From assembly GCF_002019665.1 (NCBI RefSeq), contig NZ_KV917375.1, forward strand, positions 1,038,390 through 1,102,389: a DNA stretch of 64,000 nucleotides, read 5' to 3'. The stretch comes from Sutcliffiella halmapala. Its GTDB lineage: Bacteria; Bacillota; Bacilli; Bacillales; Bacillaceae_I. Of the stretch, positions 1 through 11,269 are shown one piece after another. The notes beneath the pieces are model-generated. The model was not told the DNA's origin and did not search any database. It saw only the letters and a program-made list of their open reading frames with translations. Both the position numbers and the translations under genes were made by a program. Within the stretch, counting starts at the first letter, position 1; each line of letters begins with the position of its first letter.

Positions 1-1706
<1,706 letters not shown>

Positions 1707-1821
1707 CAAAAATAATGAACGATACTTAGTGAATCTTGATATAAAAATACGTTATCTAGTTTTGAAGGAATATAGCAAAAAAATGCTTGATTTTCTTCAA
1801 AAATATATTATAATAATATTT

Positions 1822-1939
1822 GTCTGGTGGCGATAGCGAAGAGGTCACACCCGTTCCCATACCGAACACGGAAGTTAAGCTCTTCAGCGCCGATGGTAGT
1901 TGGGGGCTGTCCCCCTGTGAGAGTAGGACGTTGCCAGGC
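1822..1939 (+). rRNA. 5S ribosomal RNA
   Basis: The sequence has the Bacillus 5S core (GCGATAGCGAAGAGGTCACA and, later, GAGAGTAGGACGTTGCCA). The ends GTCTGG and CCAGGC pair as the terminal helix, which sets the limits to within a base or two. It sits about 115 nt after the 23S end and 9 nt before the first tRNA. Confidence 0.96.
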
Positions 1940-1948
1940 GAATATATT

Positions 1949-2024
1949 GGAGGATTAGCTCAGCTGGGAGAGCACCTGCCTTACAAGCAGGGGGTCGGCG
2001 GTTCGATCCCGTCATCCTCCACCA
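1949..2024 (+). tRNA. tRNA-Val (TAC)
   Basis: 76 nt with encoded CCA; the acceptor GGAGGAT pairs with ATCCTCC and the anticodon loop shows TAC. First tRNA of the cluster, as in B. subtilis trnB. Confidence 0.98.
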
Positions 2025-2030
2025 TTTTTA

Positions 2031-2106
<76 letters not shown>

Positions 2107-2175
2107 CTTAGTTTTTTTGTTAGTTTTATCTATTTCATTGTTATATATGAATAATAAAGCAACTAATTTTATTAT

Positions 2176-2353
2176 GTGCCATTAGCTCAGTAGGTAGAGC
2201 ACATTTGAATAAACTGCGAAGCGATACTACAGCGTACTCGTTGATTAACTTCTAGAATTATCTAGCAGAAACGAGGACGTCGTACAGAATATGCTTCTTA
2301 GATTGAAATAATATATAAAGATTTATTAAAAATTAATATGTTTCTTTAATTAA
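2176..2353 (+). repeat. tRNA-Lys 5' fragment plus 152-nt insert (element copy 1)
   Basis: Positions 2176-2201 repeat exactly the first 26 nt of the tRNA-Lys gene that starts at 2354 (acceptor 5' strand and D arm, ending GGTAGAGCA). The anticodon arm, T arm and acceptor 3' strand are missing, so it cannot be a working tRNA. The insert (2202-2353) opens with CATTTGAATAAACTGCGAAGC, which aligns without gaps over 33 nt to the same place in two other copies (3520 and 3749). Next come arms CTCGTT and AACGAG that can pair. The sequence shows the duplication and the shared insert; origin and function are unknown. Confidence 0.85.
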
Positions 2354-2429
2354 GTGCCATTAGCTCAGTAGGTAGAGCATCTGACTTTTAATCAGAGGGT
2401 CGAAGGTTCGAATCCTTCATGGCACACCA
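2354..2429 (+). tRNA. tRNA-Lys (TTT)
   Basis: 76 nt with encoded CCA; anticodon TTT. The gene is intact and follows directly on the element that duplicates its own 5' end. Confidence 0.98.
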
Positions 2430-2437
2430 TTTATCAC

Positions 2438-2518
2438 GCGGGTGTGGCGGAATTGGCAGACGCGCTAGACTTAGGATCTAGTGTCTTTGACGTGGGGGTT
2501 CGAGTCCCTTCACCCGCA
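2438..2518 (+). tRNA. tRNA-Leu (TAG)
   Basis: Class II tRNA with a variable arm; anticodon TAG. The acceptor GCGGGTG pairs with CACCCGC. CCA is not encoded, so it must be added after transcription. Confidence 0.97.
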
Positions 2519-2526
2519 TTATATTA

Positions 2527-2601
2527 GCGGAAGTAGTTCAGTGGTAGAACACCACCTTGCCAAGGTGGGGGTCGCGGGTTCGAATCCCGTCTTCCGCTCC
2601 A
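2527..2601 (+). tRNA. tRNA-Gly (GCC)
   Basis: 75 nt with encoded CCA; anticodon GCC and the U73 discriminator usual for glycine. Confidence 0.98.
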
Positions 2602-2609
2602 ACAGTAGT

Positions 2610-2698
2610 GCCGGGGTGGCGGAACTGGCAGACGCACAGGACTTAAAATCCTGCGGTAGGTGACTACCGTACCGGTTCGATTCCGGTCCTCGGCACCA
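2610..2698 (+). tRNA. tRNA-Leu (TAA)
   Basis: 89 nt class II tRNA with a variable arm and encoded CCA; anticodon TAA. It contains no intron. Confidence 0.98.
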
Positions 2699-2731
2699 AA
2701 GTTTTTTGCACTAGCAAAATAAATTTCAATA

Positions 2732-2808
2732 GCGCCCGTAGCTCAATTGGATAGAGCGTTTGACTACGGATCAAAAGGTTAGGGGTTCGAGTCCTCTCGG
2801 GCGCGCCA
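2732..2808 (+). tRNA. tRNA-Arg (ACG)
   Basis: 77 nt with encoded CCA; anticodon ACG, whose first base is expected to be deaminated to inosine. Confidence 0.98.
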
Positions 2809-2812
2809 ATTT

Positions 2813-2889
2813 CGGGGAGTAGCTCAGCTTGGTAGAGCACTTGGTTTGGGACCAAGGGGTCGCAGGTTCGAATCCTGTCTTCCCGACCA
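2813..2889 (+). tRNA. tRNA-Pro (TGG)
   Basis: 77 nt with encoded CCA; anticodon TGG. It begins 4 nt after the tRNA-Arg CCA. Confidence 0.98.
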
Positions 2890-2907
2890 TGAAATTTACA
2901 GTTATAT

Positions 2908-2980
2908 GGGGCCTTAGCTCAGCTGGGAGAGCGCCTGCTTTGCACGCAGGAGGTCAGCGGTTCGATCCCGCTAGGCTCCA
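2908..2980 (+). tRNA. tRNA-Ala (TGC)
   Basis: The acceptor GGGGCCT pairs with AGGCTCC; anticodon TGC. CCA is not encoded: the discriminator A is followed by CTT. Confidence 0.97.
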
Positions 2981-3009
2981 CTTATAAAACTTTAATACTT
3001 TTCTTTTTT

Positions 3010-3086
3010 GGCGGTGTAGCTCAGCTGGCTAGAGCGTACGGTTCATACCCGTGAGGTCGTGGGTTCGACTCCCTCCGCCGCTACCA
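3010..3086 (+). tRNA. tRNA-Met (CAT), elongator
   Basis: 77 nt with encoded CCA; anticodon CAT. It matches the remembered Bacillus elongator-Met body (GGCGGTGTAGCTC start) and lacks the initiator's unpaired first base and three G-C anticodon pairs. Confidence 0.93.
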
Positions 3087-3091
3087 AAAAA

Positions 3092-3168
3092 GGACCTTTA
3101 GCTCAGCTGGTTAGAGCAGACGGCTCATAACCGTCCGGTCGTAGGTTCGAGTCCTACAAGGTCCACCA
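3092..3168 (+). tRNA. tRNA-Ile2 (CAT, probably lysidine-modified)
   Basis: 77 nt with encoded CCA; anticodon CAT. Of the three CAT tRNAs here it matches the remembered Bacillus Ile2 sequence (GGACCTTTAGCTCAG). It would read ATA after modification by TilS. The Met/Ile2 assignment rests on memory of the B. subtilis gene and on cluster order. Confidence 0.85.
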
Positions 3169-3183
3169 GTAATTCTTATATGT

Positions 3184-3276
3184 GGAGGAATACCCAAGTC
3201 TGGCTGAAGGGATCGGTCTTGAAAACCGACAGGGGTGTCAAAGCCCGCGGGGGTTCGAATCCCTCTTCCTCCTCCA
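3184..3276 (+). tRNA. tRNA-Ser (TGA)
   Basis: 93 nt class II tRNA with a long variable arm, encoded CCA and anticodon TGA. The acceptor GGAGGAA pairs fully with TTCCTCC, which leaves T as discriminator base 73, where bacterial tRNA-Ser normally has G (as in the GCT isoacceptor at 4302). Confidence 0.96.
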
Positions 3277-3321
3277 TATTCTTATAAGAATTGCTTAAAG
3301 TAAAAGTTTATATATTATTGT

Positions 3322-3398
<77 letters not shown>

Positions 3399-3401
3399 AT
3401 A

Positions 3402-3477
3402 GGTCCCGTGGTGTAGCGGTTAACATGCCTGCCTGTCACGCAGGAGATCGCCGGTTCGATCCCGGTCGGGACCGCCA
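3402..3477 (+). tRNA. tRNA-Asp (GTC)
   Basis: 76 nt with encoded CCA; anticodon GTC; begins 3 nt after tRNA-fMet. Confidence 0.98.
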
Positions 3478-3493
3478 TTTTAAATTTAATAAT

Positions 3494-3625
3494 GGCTCGG
3501 TAGCTCAGTTGGTAGAGCACGATCGAATAAGCTGCGAAGCAATTCAACAGCGCACAAATTTTGGTTTTGAAATTTGGGTGATCATGCAAATAACTACTAA
3601 TTATTGTTGCAAAGATTTACATTAT
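3494..3625 (+). repeat. tRNA-Phe 5' fragment plus 106-nt insert (element copy 2)
   Basis: Positions 3494-3519 are identical to the first 26 nt of the tRNA-Phe gene at 3626. The insert (3520-3625) starts CGATCGAATAAGCTGCGAAGC, in ungapped register with copies 1 and 3. It carries a small hairpin with GCTG and CAGC arms, then CAAATTT and AAATTTG arms followed by GGGTGA. The TATTGTTG near its 3' end also occurs in copy 3, so the relationship runs beyond the first 33 nt. Unknown function. Confidence 0.85.
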
Positions 3626-3701
3626 GGCTCGGTAGCTCAGTTGGTAGAGCAATGGACTGAAAATCCATGTGTCGGCGGTTCGATTCCGTCCCGAGCCACC
3701 A
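3626..3701 (+). tRNA. tRNA-Phe (GAA)
   Basis: 76 nt with encoded CCA; anticodon GAA; intact. Confidence 0.98.
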
Positions 3702-3722
3702 TTTTTAGGTTAATGCAGTATT

Positions 3723-3867
3723 GCCGGTGTAGCTCAGTTGGTAGAGCACGAACGAATAATCTTCGTAGTGAATCATTAGCGCACAAATCGAGTTGCTTCC
3801 TGAATAATCCCTGAGATTTGGGTGACTATTCAAAAACGAATAAATATTGTTGAATTAACTTTAATTA
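3723..3867 (+). repeat. tRNA-Thr 5' fragment plus 119-nt insert (element copy 3)
   Basis: Positions 3723-3748 are identical to the first 26 nt of the tRNA-Thr gene at 3868. The insert (3749-3867) starts CGAACGAATAATCTTCGTAGT. Where copy 2 has GAA...TTC in the first hairpin, this copy has TTC...GAA, so pairing is kept although the bases differ. Arms CAAATC and GATTTG follow, then GGGTGA and TATTGTTG as in copy 2. Unknown function. Confidence 0.85.
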
Positions 3868-3943
<76 letters not shown>

Positions 3944-3966
3944 TTTTTAAAATTAAATAGTATTAT

Positions 3967-4040
3967 GGCGGTTGTGGCGAAGTGGTTAACGCACCTGATT
4001 GTGGTTCAGGCATTCGTGGGTTCGATTCCCATCAGTCGCC
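3967..4040 (+). tRNA. tRNA-His (GTG)
   Basis: Anticodon GTG; the extra 5' G(-1) at 3967 pairs with C73 at 4040, as in other tRNA-His. CCA is not encoded. Confidence 0.97.
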
Positions 4041-4050
4041 CTTTTTTTTT

Positions 4051-4124
4051 GCGGGTGTAGTTTAATGGTAAAACCTCAGCCTTCCAAGCTGATGTCGTGG
4101 GTTCGATTCCCATCACCCGCTCCA
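4051..4124 (+). tRNA. tRNA-Gly (TCC)
   Basis: 74 nt with encoded CCA; anticodon TCC. Confidence 0.98.
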
Positions 4125-4127
4125 TAT

Positions 4128-4204
<77 letters not shown>

Positions 4205-4221
4205 TACTTTAATATGATTAA

Positions 4222-4296
4222 TCCACCATAGCTCAGCGGTAGAGCATTCGGCTGTTAACCGAAGGGTCGTAGGTTCGAATCCTACTGGTGGAGCCA
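4222..4296 (+). tRNA. tRNA-Asn (GTT)
   Basis: 75 nt with encoded CCA; anticodon GTT. Confidence 0.98.
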
Positions 4297-4301
4297 TATT
4301 C

Positions 4302-4392
4302 GGGGAAGTACTCAAGTGGCTGAAGAGGCGCCCCTGCTAAGGGTGTAGGTCGTGTAAGCGGCGCGAGGGTTCAAATCCCTCCTTCTCCGCCA
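4302..4392 (+). tRNA. tRNA-Ser (GCT)
   Basis: 91 nt class II tRNA with a long variable arm, G73 and encoded CCA; anticodon GCT. Confidence 0.97.
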
Positions 4393-4402
4393 TTCTAATT
4401 TA

Positions 4403-4474
4403 GGCCCGTTGGTCAAGCGGTTAAGACACCGCCCTTTCACGGCGGTAACACGGGTTCGAATCCCGTACGGGTCA
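4403..4474 (+). tRNA. tRNA-Glu (TTC)
   Basis: The acceptor GGCCCGT pairs with ACGGGTC; anticodon TTC. CCA is not encoded (the discriminator A is followed by TCA). It is the last tRNA of the cluster and a likely substrate of the MnmL/MnmM pair at 61856-63399. Confidence 0.97.
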
Positions 4475-4480
4475 TCAAAA

Positions 4481-4518
4481 AGTTGTGATATTTATAACAA
4501 ATATCATGGCTTTTTTAT
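4481..4518 (+). terminator. Terminator of the rRNA-tRNA operon
   Basis: GATATTT and AAATATC arms, extended by G-T pairs, are followed by a run of six T. The stretch from here to 4902 (about 380 nt) is AT-rich and I see no gene in it. Confidence 0.7.
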
Positions 4519-4902
4519 TTTGTTTTAATTTTACCCCTCTCATCTAAATATAAATAGCATCTTTTTATAATGTGAAATTATGCTATACATTTGCTATACT
4601 TAAGTCTTATTCCTCTAAATAAACTAATAGTTGTCTAACTCCTTCTATTTCGTATAAATTCATATAAGGGCACAATATATTGATAAGAAAATTGATATCT
4701 TCTATTATTTGATTTAGAATAGCTCTGGGTGAATAGTAATGCATGGATTAACTAAATGGATCTTGTAAGAAGGCTTGTCAGTATGGAAAGACTATGACAA
4801 TATATAAACATGTATGGTTGCAATACGATTTTTTTGAAAAAGCAAAAGTAAAATAATTTTTATGTGCAAGAATTAACAAGAATGAGTGGAGGAAATGAAT
4901 GT

Positions 4903-5238
4903 ATGAGCGAAATACCAAATTGTCCAAAATGTAACTCCGAATATACATATGAGGATGGAAGTCTTTTTATTTGCCCAGAATGTGCCTATGAGTGGTCATT
5001 AGAAACAGAAAATAGTGAAGAGCAAAAGGTTGTTAAAGATGCAAATGGGAATGTCTTAAACGATGGGGATTCTGTAACTGTTATTAAAGATTTGAAAGTA
5101 AAAGGGAGCTCTTCCGTCTTAAAAATAGGTACTAAAGTAAAGAGTATTCGTTTGGTTGATGGTGATCATGATATTGATTGCAAAATTGATGGTTTTGGAG
5201 CTATGAAATTAAAATCTGAGTTTGTTAAAAAAGTGTAA
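4903..5238 (+). CDS. yjdM: PhnA-like zinc-ribbon protein
   Basis: A 111-residue protein of the PhnA/YjdM family. The N-terminal zinc ribbon shows as two CxxC knuckles (CPKC near residue 8 and CPEC near 27). A compact beta-rich domain follows, with the family motif [15 protein letters not shown] around 45-60. E. coli phnA was named after the phosphonate operon, but the family is not required for phosphonate breakdown and its role is unclear. The ATG at 4903 is preferred to one 39 nt upstream because GGAGG lies at 4888-4892, 10 nt before it. It stands alone between two terminators. Confidence 0.85.
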   Translation: MSEIPNCPKCNSEYTYEDGSLFICPECAYEWSLETENSEEQKVVKDANGNVLNDGDSVTVIKDLKVKGSSSVLKIGTKVKSIRLVDGDHDIDCKIDGFGAMKLKSEFVKKV

Positions 5239-5337
5239 TTTTACTTTTGCGAACTTCTATTTTAATGATTGATTTTATGAAAATAAGTGAATTACATAAT
5301 CTTATGTGCAGCTACTGATATTAGTGCACATGTATCG

Positions 5338-5377
5338 ACCTTCCACGGATTCACGGACTATGTGGAAGGTTTTTTGT
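5338..5377 (+). terminator. Terminator behind the PhnA-like gene
   Basis: ACCTTCCAC and GTGGAAGGT form a 9-bp stem followed by TTTTTTG. Confidence 0.8.
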
Positions 5378-5532
5378 TGATTAAAATAATATGGCTTCTA
5401 TTTTTGAGGCTTGTCAGGGCATCATAGGCCATCAAAGGACTGTATGTAACAAACAACATCCAAATTAACAATTAAACTCAAAAAAGCAACACTAGGAGAC
5501 TAGGAAGAGGCATCCTTAGGTTAGAGAGCGAG

Positions 5533-6669
5533 TCAATTGTCAAATCGACGAACTGAAAATAACGATATATCTTCTTCGCTACTACCTTCTATAATTAATT
5601 CACTTAAAATTTTCCCAACGACGCTACTAAATTTAAATCCATGACCAGAGAAGCCTGCTGCAATTGCTACGTTTGGGTAGGATGGATGCAAGTCTATAAT
5701 AAAGTTTTCATCGGGAGTAAGGGTGTAGATACAAGTCTTTCCATTCTTTAGAAGAATATCTTGTTGCATGGACATATACTTTTGCAAAAACTGTTTCAAA
5801 TCTCCCTCATCTTCTGGGAATTCACCGAATTGTATAATAGAAGAGTCAGGATTAATTTTTTCGCCTCCATCATGTCGACCGACCTTCAAACCGGACCCGT
5901 TAATACTTGGAAACCCATAATAAATTCCTGTAGAGGTGTCGAAAGCAAAAGCAGGAAAATGTTGGCTATTGTACATACTTTCATTTACATTAAACCAAGC
6001 AAAAGTCTTTCGAATAGGAGTAAGCGGAAGGTTTAAATCTAGTAATGCAAGTAAATGAGTGCTCCATGCTCCTGCTGAAAGCACCAATGAATCAGAATAG
6101 AAAACCTGATCTTTGGTTGTGATACGAACATTTTTTCCTTGGATAGATATATCCATCACAGGACAATTTGTTAAAATAGTAGCACCATGCTTTTTTGCTA
6201 GTTGAGCATATGTCAGAATACACTCTTCAGATTTAAGAATCCCAGAGCTTGGTTCATGGCAGGCGATAAAATTTTTCGGTAGTGTGATGCCTGGCCATTT
6301 TTGGTTAACCTGATTTGCTTTCATAATCTCTAGTGGCAAAGAAAATTTATTTGCACTAGCTATAACATTTGCAATAAAAGGTGATTCACTATTTCCGACG
6401 TTGAGCACACCTGTTTGTAAGAATAGCTCCCTATCTGTTTGTTGCTCTATATCGTTCCAAAGCTCTTGGGATTTTAGTGCTAGGGGAACATACGCCTCAT
6501 TTTCACCGTAGGCATATCTTATTATTCTTGTGTCGCCATGATGACTGCCTCTATTATGTGGTGGATTAAAAGCATCTAATAATAATGTTTTCTGCCCATT
6601 TTTCGAGAGATAGTATCCTGCTGCCATCCCCATTGAACCAGCTCCTACAACAATTACATCATAATGCAT
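5533..6669 (-). CDS. Monomeric sarcosine / N-methyl-L-tryptophan oxidase family flavoenzyme
   Basis: A 378-residue FAD oxidase that removes N-methyl groups from small amino acids, giving formaldehyde and hydrogen peroxide. The Rossmann motif GAGSMG is near residue 9. A cysteine near residue 313, in KTCIYTLTPDENF, matches the Cys that binds FAD covalently in Bacillus sarcosine oxidase, and a lysine near 262 (KVGRHDGG) matches its oxygen-activating lysine. The ATG at 6669 is preferred to the longer frame reaching 6762 because the flavin motif then sits at the usual place and AGGAGG lies 12 nt upstream. Sarcosine and N-methyltryptophan oxidases cannot be told apart here. It is monocistronic. Confidence 0.85.
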   Translation of the reverse strand: MHYDVIVVGAGSMGMAAGYYLSKNGQKTLLLDAFNPPHNRGSHHGDTRIIRYAYGENEAYVPLALKSQELWNDIEQQTDRELFLQTGVLNVGNSESPFIANVIASANKFSLPLEIMKANQVNQKWPGITLPKNFIACHEPSSGILKSEECILTYAQLAKKHGATILTNCPVMDISIQGKNVRITTKDQVFYSDSLVLSAGAWSTHLLALLDLNLPLTPIRKTFAWFNVNESMYNSQHFPAFAFDTSTGIYYGFPSINGSGLKVGRHDGGEKINPDSSIIQFGEFPEDEGDLKQFLQKYMSMQQDILLKNGKTCIYTLTPDENFIIDLHPSYPNVAIAAGFSGHGFKFSSVVGKILSELIIEGSSEEDISLFSVRRFDN

Positions 6670-6987
6670 TTGTGTCCTCATCCTCCTAATTTTAGCGAAA
6701 ATTAAATTTAGAAATGAAATGGCTAGTTTTGTGTTGAAAGAGGGGGTGTTCGACTGTTTCATAACTTAAGTAGATACCCTCTATTCTATCAGTTAAAACT
6801 AAATATCTCATAATAATTTTAATATTTTAATATAATTACCCTCTCAAATGCCTCTTCATGATAAAAATTTTCAAAAAACTTTTCGACAAATTTATAGATT
6901 TTTCAAAGGATTTTCTTGTCTAAAAATCTTTATTGGAACCCCTTACATTTTTATAGTCATATCAAGAACTTTGACGTTATCCAAATG

Positions 6988-7001
6988 GAAGCGGTTTCTC
7001 T
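6988..7001. promoter_or_regulatory. Possible CcpA (cre) site before glgB
   Basis: TGGAAGCGGTTTCT matches the cre consensus TGWAANCGNTNWCA at all but two positions and lies about 160 nt before glgB. The 488-nt gap 6670-7158 is otherwise AT-rich without a gene. Catabolite control of glycogen genes would make sense but is inference. Confidence 0.35.
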
Positions 7002-7158
7002 GATTTAGAGTGATTTCGACAAAATAGCAATAAATTGTGAATATTGCTACATTATGTCAACTGATTAGTGGTTGTCGGAAAAAGGAGAATGTTATAAAAA
7101 AGAGAATAGTAAAGTATAACAATAATCTTTTTAATTATATTCTGAAAGGGTGACGATT

Positions 7159-9042
7159 TTGATTGCAACTAGCACTACTGATTTTCAGTTGCACCTATTT
7201 CATGAGGGAACATTGAATAAGAGTTATGAGCTATTTGGTGCACATATTATGAAACACCGAAAGAAAATTATCGGAACTAGATTTACGGTTTGGGCCCCTA
7301 ATGCAACGGTCGTTAGAGTTATTGGATCCTTTAATGATTGGAATGGGGAAGATTACGTTTTACAAAAAATAAATAATGAAGGCGTCTGGAGTATTCAGGT
7401 ACCAGAAGAACTTACTGGACACCTCTATAAATATGAAATAGTTACAAAAACTGGGGAGATACTACATAAGTCAGATCCATTTGCTTTTCATGCTGAGGTA
7501 AGACCGAAAACTGCATCGATTGTATATGAGATGCAAGGGTATAAATGGAAAGATCAAAACTGGCGTAGAAAGAAAAAGAGAAAACTAGTTTACGAGAAGC
7601 CTATGTTTATTTATGAGTTGCATTTAGGGACATGGAAGAAAAAAGAGGATGGAGAATTATACTCCTATCGTGAGTTAATTTCTGAACTCATCCCCTATGT
7701 GAAAGAGCAGGGGTTTACTCATATCGAGCTTCTACCTTTAGTTGAACATCCCTATGACAGATCATGGGGATACCAAGGAACAGGCTATTATGCAGCGACA
7801 AGTAGATATGGGACTCCAAGTGATTTAATGGCATTTATTGATGCGTGTCACCAAGAGGACATTGGCGTTTTATTAGATTGGGTGCCAGGGCATTTTTGTA
7901 AGGATGCACATGGATTATCTATGTTTGATGGTACTCCTACTTTTGAGTATCAAACTTATAATGATCGCGAGAATGAAGTTTGGGGAACTGCAAACTTTGA
8001 TTTAGGGAAGCCTGAGGTTCGAAGCTTTTTAATTTCAAATGCCCTGTATTGGATGGAATATTTCCATGTGGATGGTTTCCGTGTTGATGCTGTAGCAAAC
8101 ATGCTTTATTGGCCAAATTCACAAGAGGAACATGCAAATCCATTTGCACAGGAGTTTTTGAGAAAGTTGAATGAAGCTGTTTTTGAGTACGATTATAGTG
8201 CGCTTATGATTGCAGAGGATTCAACAGATTGGCCACTAGTTACTGCTCCGACATCATCAGGAGGATTAGGATTTAACTATAAATGGAATATGGGATGGAT
8301 GAATGACATTCTGCGCTATATGGAGGCACCTCCTGAACACCGTAAACATCTCCATGATAAGGTCACATTTTCTATTGTATATGCTTTTTCTGAAAACTTC
8401 ATTTTGCCATTTTCACACGATGAAGTAGTGCATGGAAAAAAATCTTTATTAAATAAAATGCCTGGGGAATATCAGGAGAAATTTAATCAATTACGATTAT
8501 TATATGCATTTTTTCTCGCTCATCCTGGGAAGAAGCTTCTCTTTATGGGAGGGGAATTCGGACAATTTGATGAGTGGAAGGATTTAGAGCAGCTTGATTG
8601 GTTTTTGAAGGAAGAATATGAATCACACCAACAAATGAATCTTTATTTTAAAGAGTTGCTAGCATTTTATAAAGAGCAAAAGGCATTATATGAACTTGAT
8701 CATATGCCAGAGGGTTTTGAATGGATTGATGCAGATAATCGTGAGCAAAGTATTTTTTCTTTTATTCGAAAAGGAAAAAAACCAACAGATACGTTAGTGG
8801 TTTTATGTAATTTTACAAACTCCGCATATGAACAATACAAAGTTGGAGTGCCTTTCATGGCCGAATATGAAGAGGTCTTTAATTCAGATCAAGTGAAATA
8901 CGGTGGATCTGGTGTGGAAAATATAGGGGAGATTAGTGCGAAAGAAGGGGCATATCATGGCAAAGACTTTCATATGATGGTCAATGTTGCGCCTTTTGGA
9001 GTAAGTATGTGGCGACCTAAGAAATTACGAGGGGAGAGATAG
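7159..9042 (+). CDS. glgB: 1,4-alpha-glucan branching enzyme GlgB
   Basis: It makes alpha-1,6 branches in glycogen by cutting and transferring alpha-1,4 chains. The CBM48-type N-terminal domain (FTVWAPNA, about residues 42-50) is followed by a GH13 barrel. The nucleophile Asp is near 310 in DGFRVDAV, the acid Glu near 353 in MIAEDSTDW, and the third carboxylate in FSHDEV. A GTG at 7150 would start within the AAAGGGTG ribosome site; the TTG at 7159 is better spaced and gives 627 residues, the length remembered for B. subtilis GlgB. First gene of glgBCDAP; glgC starts 5 nt after its stop. Confidence 0.96.
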   Translation: MIATSTTDFQLHLFHEGTLNKSYELFGAHIMKHRKKIIGTRFTVWAPNATVVRVIGSFNDWNGEDYVLQKINNEGVWSIQVPEELTGHLYKYEIVTKTGEILHKSDPFAFHAEVRPKTASIVYEMQGYKWKDQNWRRKKKRKLVYEKPMFIYELHLGTWKKKEDGELYSYRELISELIPYVKEQGFTHIELLPLVEHPYDRSWGYQGTGYYAATSRYGTPSDLMAFIDACHQEDIGVLLDWVPGHFCKDAHGLSMFDGTPTFEYQTYNDRENEVWGTANFDLGKPEVRSFLISNALYWMEYFHVDGFRVDAVANMLYWPNSQEEHANPFAQEFLRKLNEAVFEYDYSALMIAEDSTDWPLVTAPTSSGGLGFNYKWNMGWMNDILRYMEAPPEHRKHLHDKVTFSIVYAFSENFILPFSHDEVVHGKKSLLNKMPGEYQEKFNQLRLLYAFFLAHPGKKLLFMGGEFGQFDEWKDLEQLDWFLKEEYESHQQMNLYFKELLAFYKEQKALYELDHMPEGFEWIDADNREQSIFSFIRKGKKPTDTLVVLCNFTNSAYEQYKVGVPFMAEYEEVFNSDQVKYGGSGVENIGEISAKEGAYHGKDFHMMVNVAPFGVSMWRPKKLRGER

Positions 9043-9047
9043 TAGGG

Positions 9048-10202
9048 ATGATGAAGAATAAATGTGTAGCAATGTTATTAGCAGGAGGAAAAGGTAGTCG
9101 GTTAAGCTCTTTAACAAAGACATTAGCTAAACCTGCTGTCCCGTTTGGTGGTAAATACCGCATTATTGATTTTGCTTTAAGCAATTGTACGAACTCTGGA
9201 ATTCATACAGTTGGCGTATTAACGCAATATCAGCCATTAGTATTAAATTCATATATTGGAATCGGCAGTGCATGGGATTTGGATCGTAAAAATGGGGGAG
9301 TTACTGTATTGCCACCATATACAGAATCTTCTGGGGTTAAATGGTATACGGGGACGGCAAGTGCTATTTATCAAAACCTTAATTACTTAAAGCAGTATGA
9401 ACCAGAAAATGTGCTGATTCTATCTGGTGACCATATTTACAAAATGAATTATGCAGAAATGCTTGATTATCATATTAAGAAAGATGCGGACGTGTCTATT
9501 TCTGTTGTAGAAGTTCCGTGGGAAGAAGCAAGTCGCTTCGGCATTATGAATACGAATGAAAAGCTTGAAGTCGTAGAATTTGATGAAAAGCCTGCTAATC
9601 CCAAAAGCAATCTGGCATCTATGGGTATCTATATTTTTAAATGGTCCGTGCTTAAGGAATATTTAGAAATGGATGATCGAAATCCAGATTCGAGTCACGA
9701 TTTTGGTAAAGATGTTATTCCATTGTTGCTAGAAGAGAATAAGCATTTAATTGCATATCCATTTTCAGGATATTGGAAGGATGTTGGAACGGTAAAAAGT
9801 TTATGGGAAGCCAACATGGACTTATTAAAAGAAGAGTGTGAATTAAACTTATTTGAATATAACTGGCGCGTTTATTCCGTAAACCCCAATCACCCCCCTC
9901 AATATATTGCACCATATGCAGATGTGAATGACTCCCTAGTAAATGAAGGGTGTTTCATTGAAGGAAAGATTGATCATTCCGTAGTATTTCAGGGTGTAAA
10001 GGTTGGGAAGAACACGGTGGTACAAAATTCCGTTATCATGCCAGATGCAATCATTGGTGAGAATGTTTATATCAACAAAGCGATTGTACCTACTGGCATT
10101 GTCATTCCAGATGGCGTCGTCATTTGCCCAGAAAAAAATGAAGATGAGATTATTTTAGTTACTGAAGAAATGATGGAAAAAGGTATGTTCTCCATCTCAT
10201 AA
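9048..10202 (+). CDS. glgC: Glucose-1-phosphate adenylyltransferase GlgC
   Basis: It makes ADP-glucose from ATP and glucose-1-phosphate, the committed step of glycogen synthesis. The N-terminal nucleotidyltransferase motif is [10 protein letters not shown] (residues 10-19), [10 protein letters not shown] is the sugar-phosphate loop, and the C-terminal part (about 280-370) is a left-handed beta helix with hexapeptide repeats ([14 protein letters not shown]). The 384-residue length fits the Bacillus catalytic subunit. The start is ATGATG five bases after glgB. It probably works as a hetero-oligomer with GlgD, as described for Bacillus/Geobacillus. Confidence 0.96.
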   Translation: MMKNKCVAMLLAGGKGSRLSSLTKTLAKPAVPFGGKYRIIDFALSNCTNSGIHTVGVLTQYQPLVLNSYIGIGSAWDLDRKNGGVTVLPPYTESSGVKWYTGTASAIYQNLNYLKQYEPENVLILSGDHIYKMNYAEMLDYHIKKDADVSISVVEVPWEEASRFGIMNTNEKLEVVEFDEKPANPKSNLASMGIYIFKWSVLKEYLEMDDRNPDSSHDFGKDVIPLLLEENKHLIAYPFSGYWKDVGTVKSLWEANMDLLKEECELNLFEYNWRVYSVNPNHPPQYIAPYADVNDSLVNEGCFIEGKIDHSVVFQGVKVGKNTVVQNSVIMPDAIIGENVYINKAIVPTGIVIPDGVVICPEKNEDEIILVTEEMMEKGMFSIS

Positions 10203-10243
10203 TAATGACATTTAATCATAATCACAGGAAGGGATGAGAATCT

Positions 10244-11269
10244 ATGAATAAATCAATGCTCGGAATAATAGATGCAACTACACATAATGACGCTATGCAA
10301 GAATTAACATGGAAGAGGTCGATTGCTGCCGTTCCTTTTGGAGGTCGTTACCGTTTAATCGATTTTGTCCTTTCTAATATGGTGAATTCGGAGATTCAGA
10401 GTGTCGCGATTTTCCCACGCTATCAATATCGCTCTCTAATGGATCACCTTGGATCAGGAAAGCAGTGGGATTTAGACCGAAAGCGAGACGGGTTGTTCTT
10501 TTTTCCAAGTGCTGATGGAGACGTGGATGGAAATACCGGATCTTTTCAACATTTTAAAGAAAATCAGGATTTCTTTTTAAGAAGCAATCAGAAATATGTG
10601 GTGATTGCTAATAGCTTTACCGTAAGTAATATGAATTACAAATTGATGCTTGAGCGTCATCTAAACAACCGTTGTGATATTACCCATGTCCTTCATGGGG
10701 AAGATTCTATGGATATTTATATTTTAGAGAAAGACTTGTTGGTAGAGTTGTTTACGAATTACGAGCGAACTGGGTATCGCAGTATCATGGATGTTGTGGA
10801 GGATGTAAACAGCGGCTACAAAGTATGTAATTATGAGTTTACTAGTTATGCGGCAGTGATTAATTCGGTAGAAAGCTATTACAAGCATAGCTTAGAATTG
10901 CTAAACCCTACTATATGGCAGCAAGTATTTAAGAAAAACCATCCGATATTCACTAAAGTAAAGGATGAACCACCAACTAGTTATTCAAAGGATGCTTATG
11001 TGAAAAATTGTATGATCGCAAACGGAGCGATTATTGAAGGGCATGTGGAGAATAGTGTTATCTTCCGCGGAGTGAAAATAGGAAAAGGTACGGTTATTAA
11101 GAACAGTATTGTGATGCAAAAAGGAATTATCGGCATGAATTGTGTTTTAGATTCTGTTGTTCTAGACAAAGATGTAAGAGTAGAGGATGGCACAATTTTA
11201 ACTGGAAAGTCTTCTTCACCTTATTTGGTAAGAAAAGGTACTGTACAAGGAGCTCTGATGAATTCGTGA
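10244..11269 (+). CDS. glgD: GlgD, regulatory paralogue of ADP-glucose pyrophosphorylase
   Basis: A 341-residue paralogue of GlgC. The opening GGKGSR loop is replaced by a sequence without it ([12 protein letters not shown]), so the protein should be catalytically weak or inactive, as described for GlgD. The fold is otherwise recognisable ([16 protein letters not shown] near 33-48, hexapeptide beta-helix end 260-320). It starts 41 nt after glgC with GGAAGGGATGAG upstream, and its stop overlaps the glgA start. Expected role: to tune the GlgC complex. Confidence 0.93.
   Translation: MNKSMLGIIDATTHNDAMQELTWKRSIAAVPFGGRYRLIDFVLSNMVNSEIQSVAIFPRYQYRSLMDHLGSGKQWDLDRKRDGLFFFPSADGDVDGNTGSFQHFKENQDFFLRSNQKYVVIANSFTVSNMNYKLMLERHLNNRCDITHVLHGEDSMDIYILEKDLLVELFTNYERTGYRSIMDVVEDVNSGYKVCNYEFTSYAAVINSVESYYKHSLELLNPTIWQQVFKKNHPIFTKVKDEPPTSYSKDAYVKNCMIANGAIIEGHVENSVIFRGVKIGKGTVIKNSIVMQKGIIGMNCVLDSVVLDKDVRVEDGTILTGKSSSPYLVRKGTVQGALMNS

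Noticed and set aside
3494..3519. The tRNA 5' fragments as functional tRNA genes or as attL/attR of a large island
   Set aside because: Anticodon, T arm and acceptor 3' strand are missing, and only 106-152 nt without any gene lie between the repeated ends.
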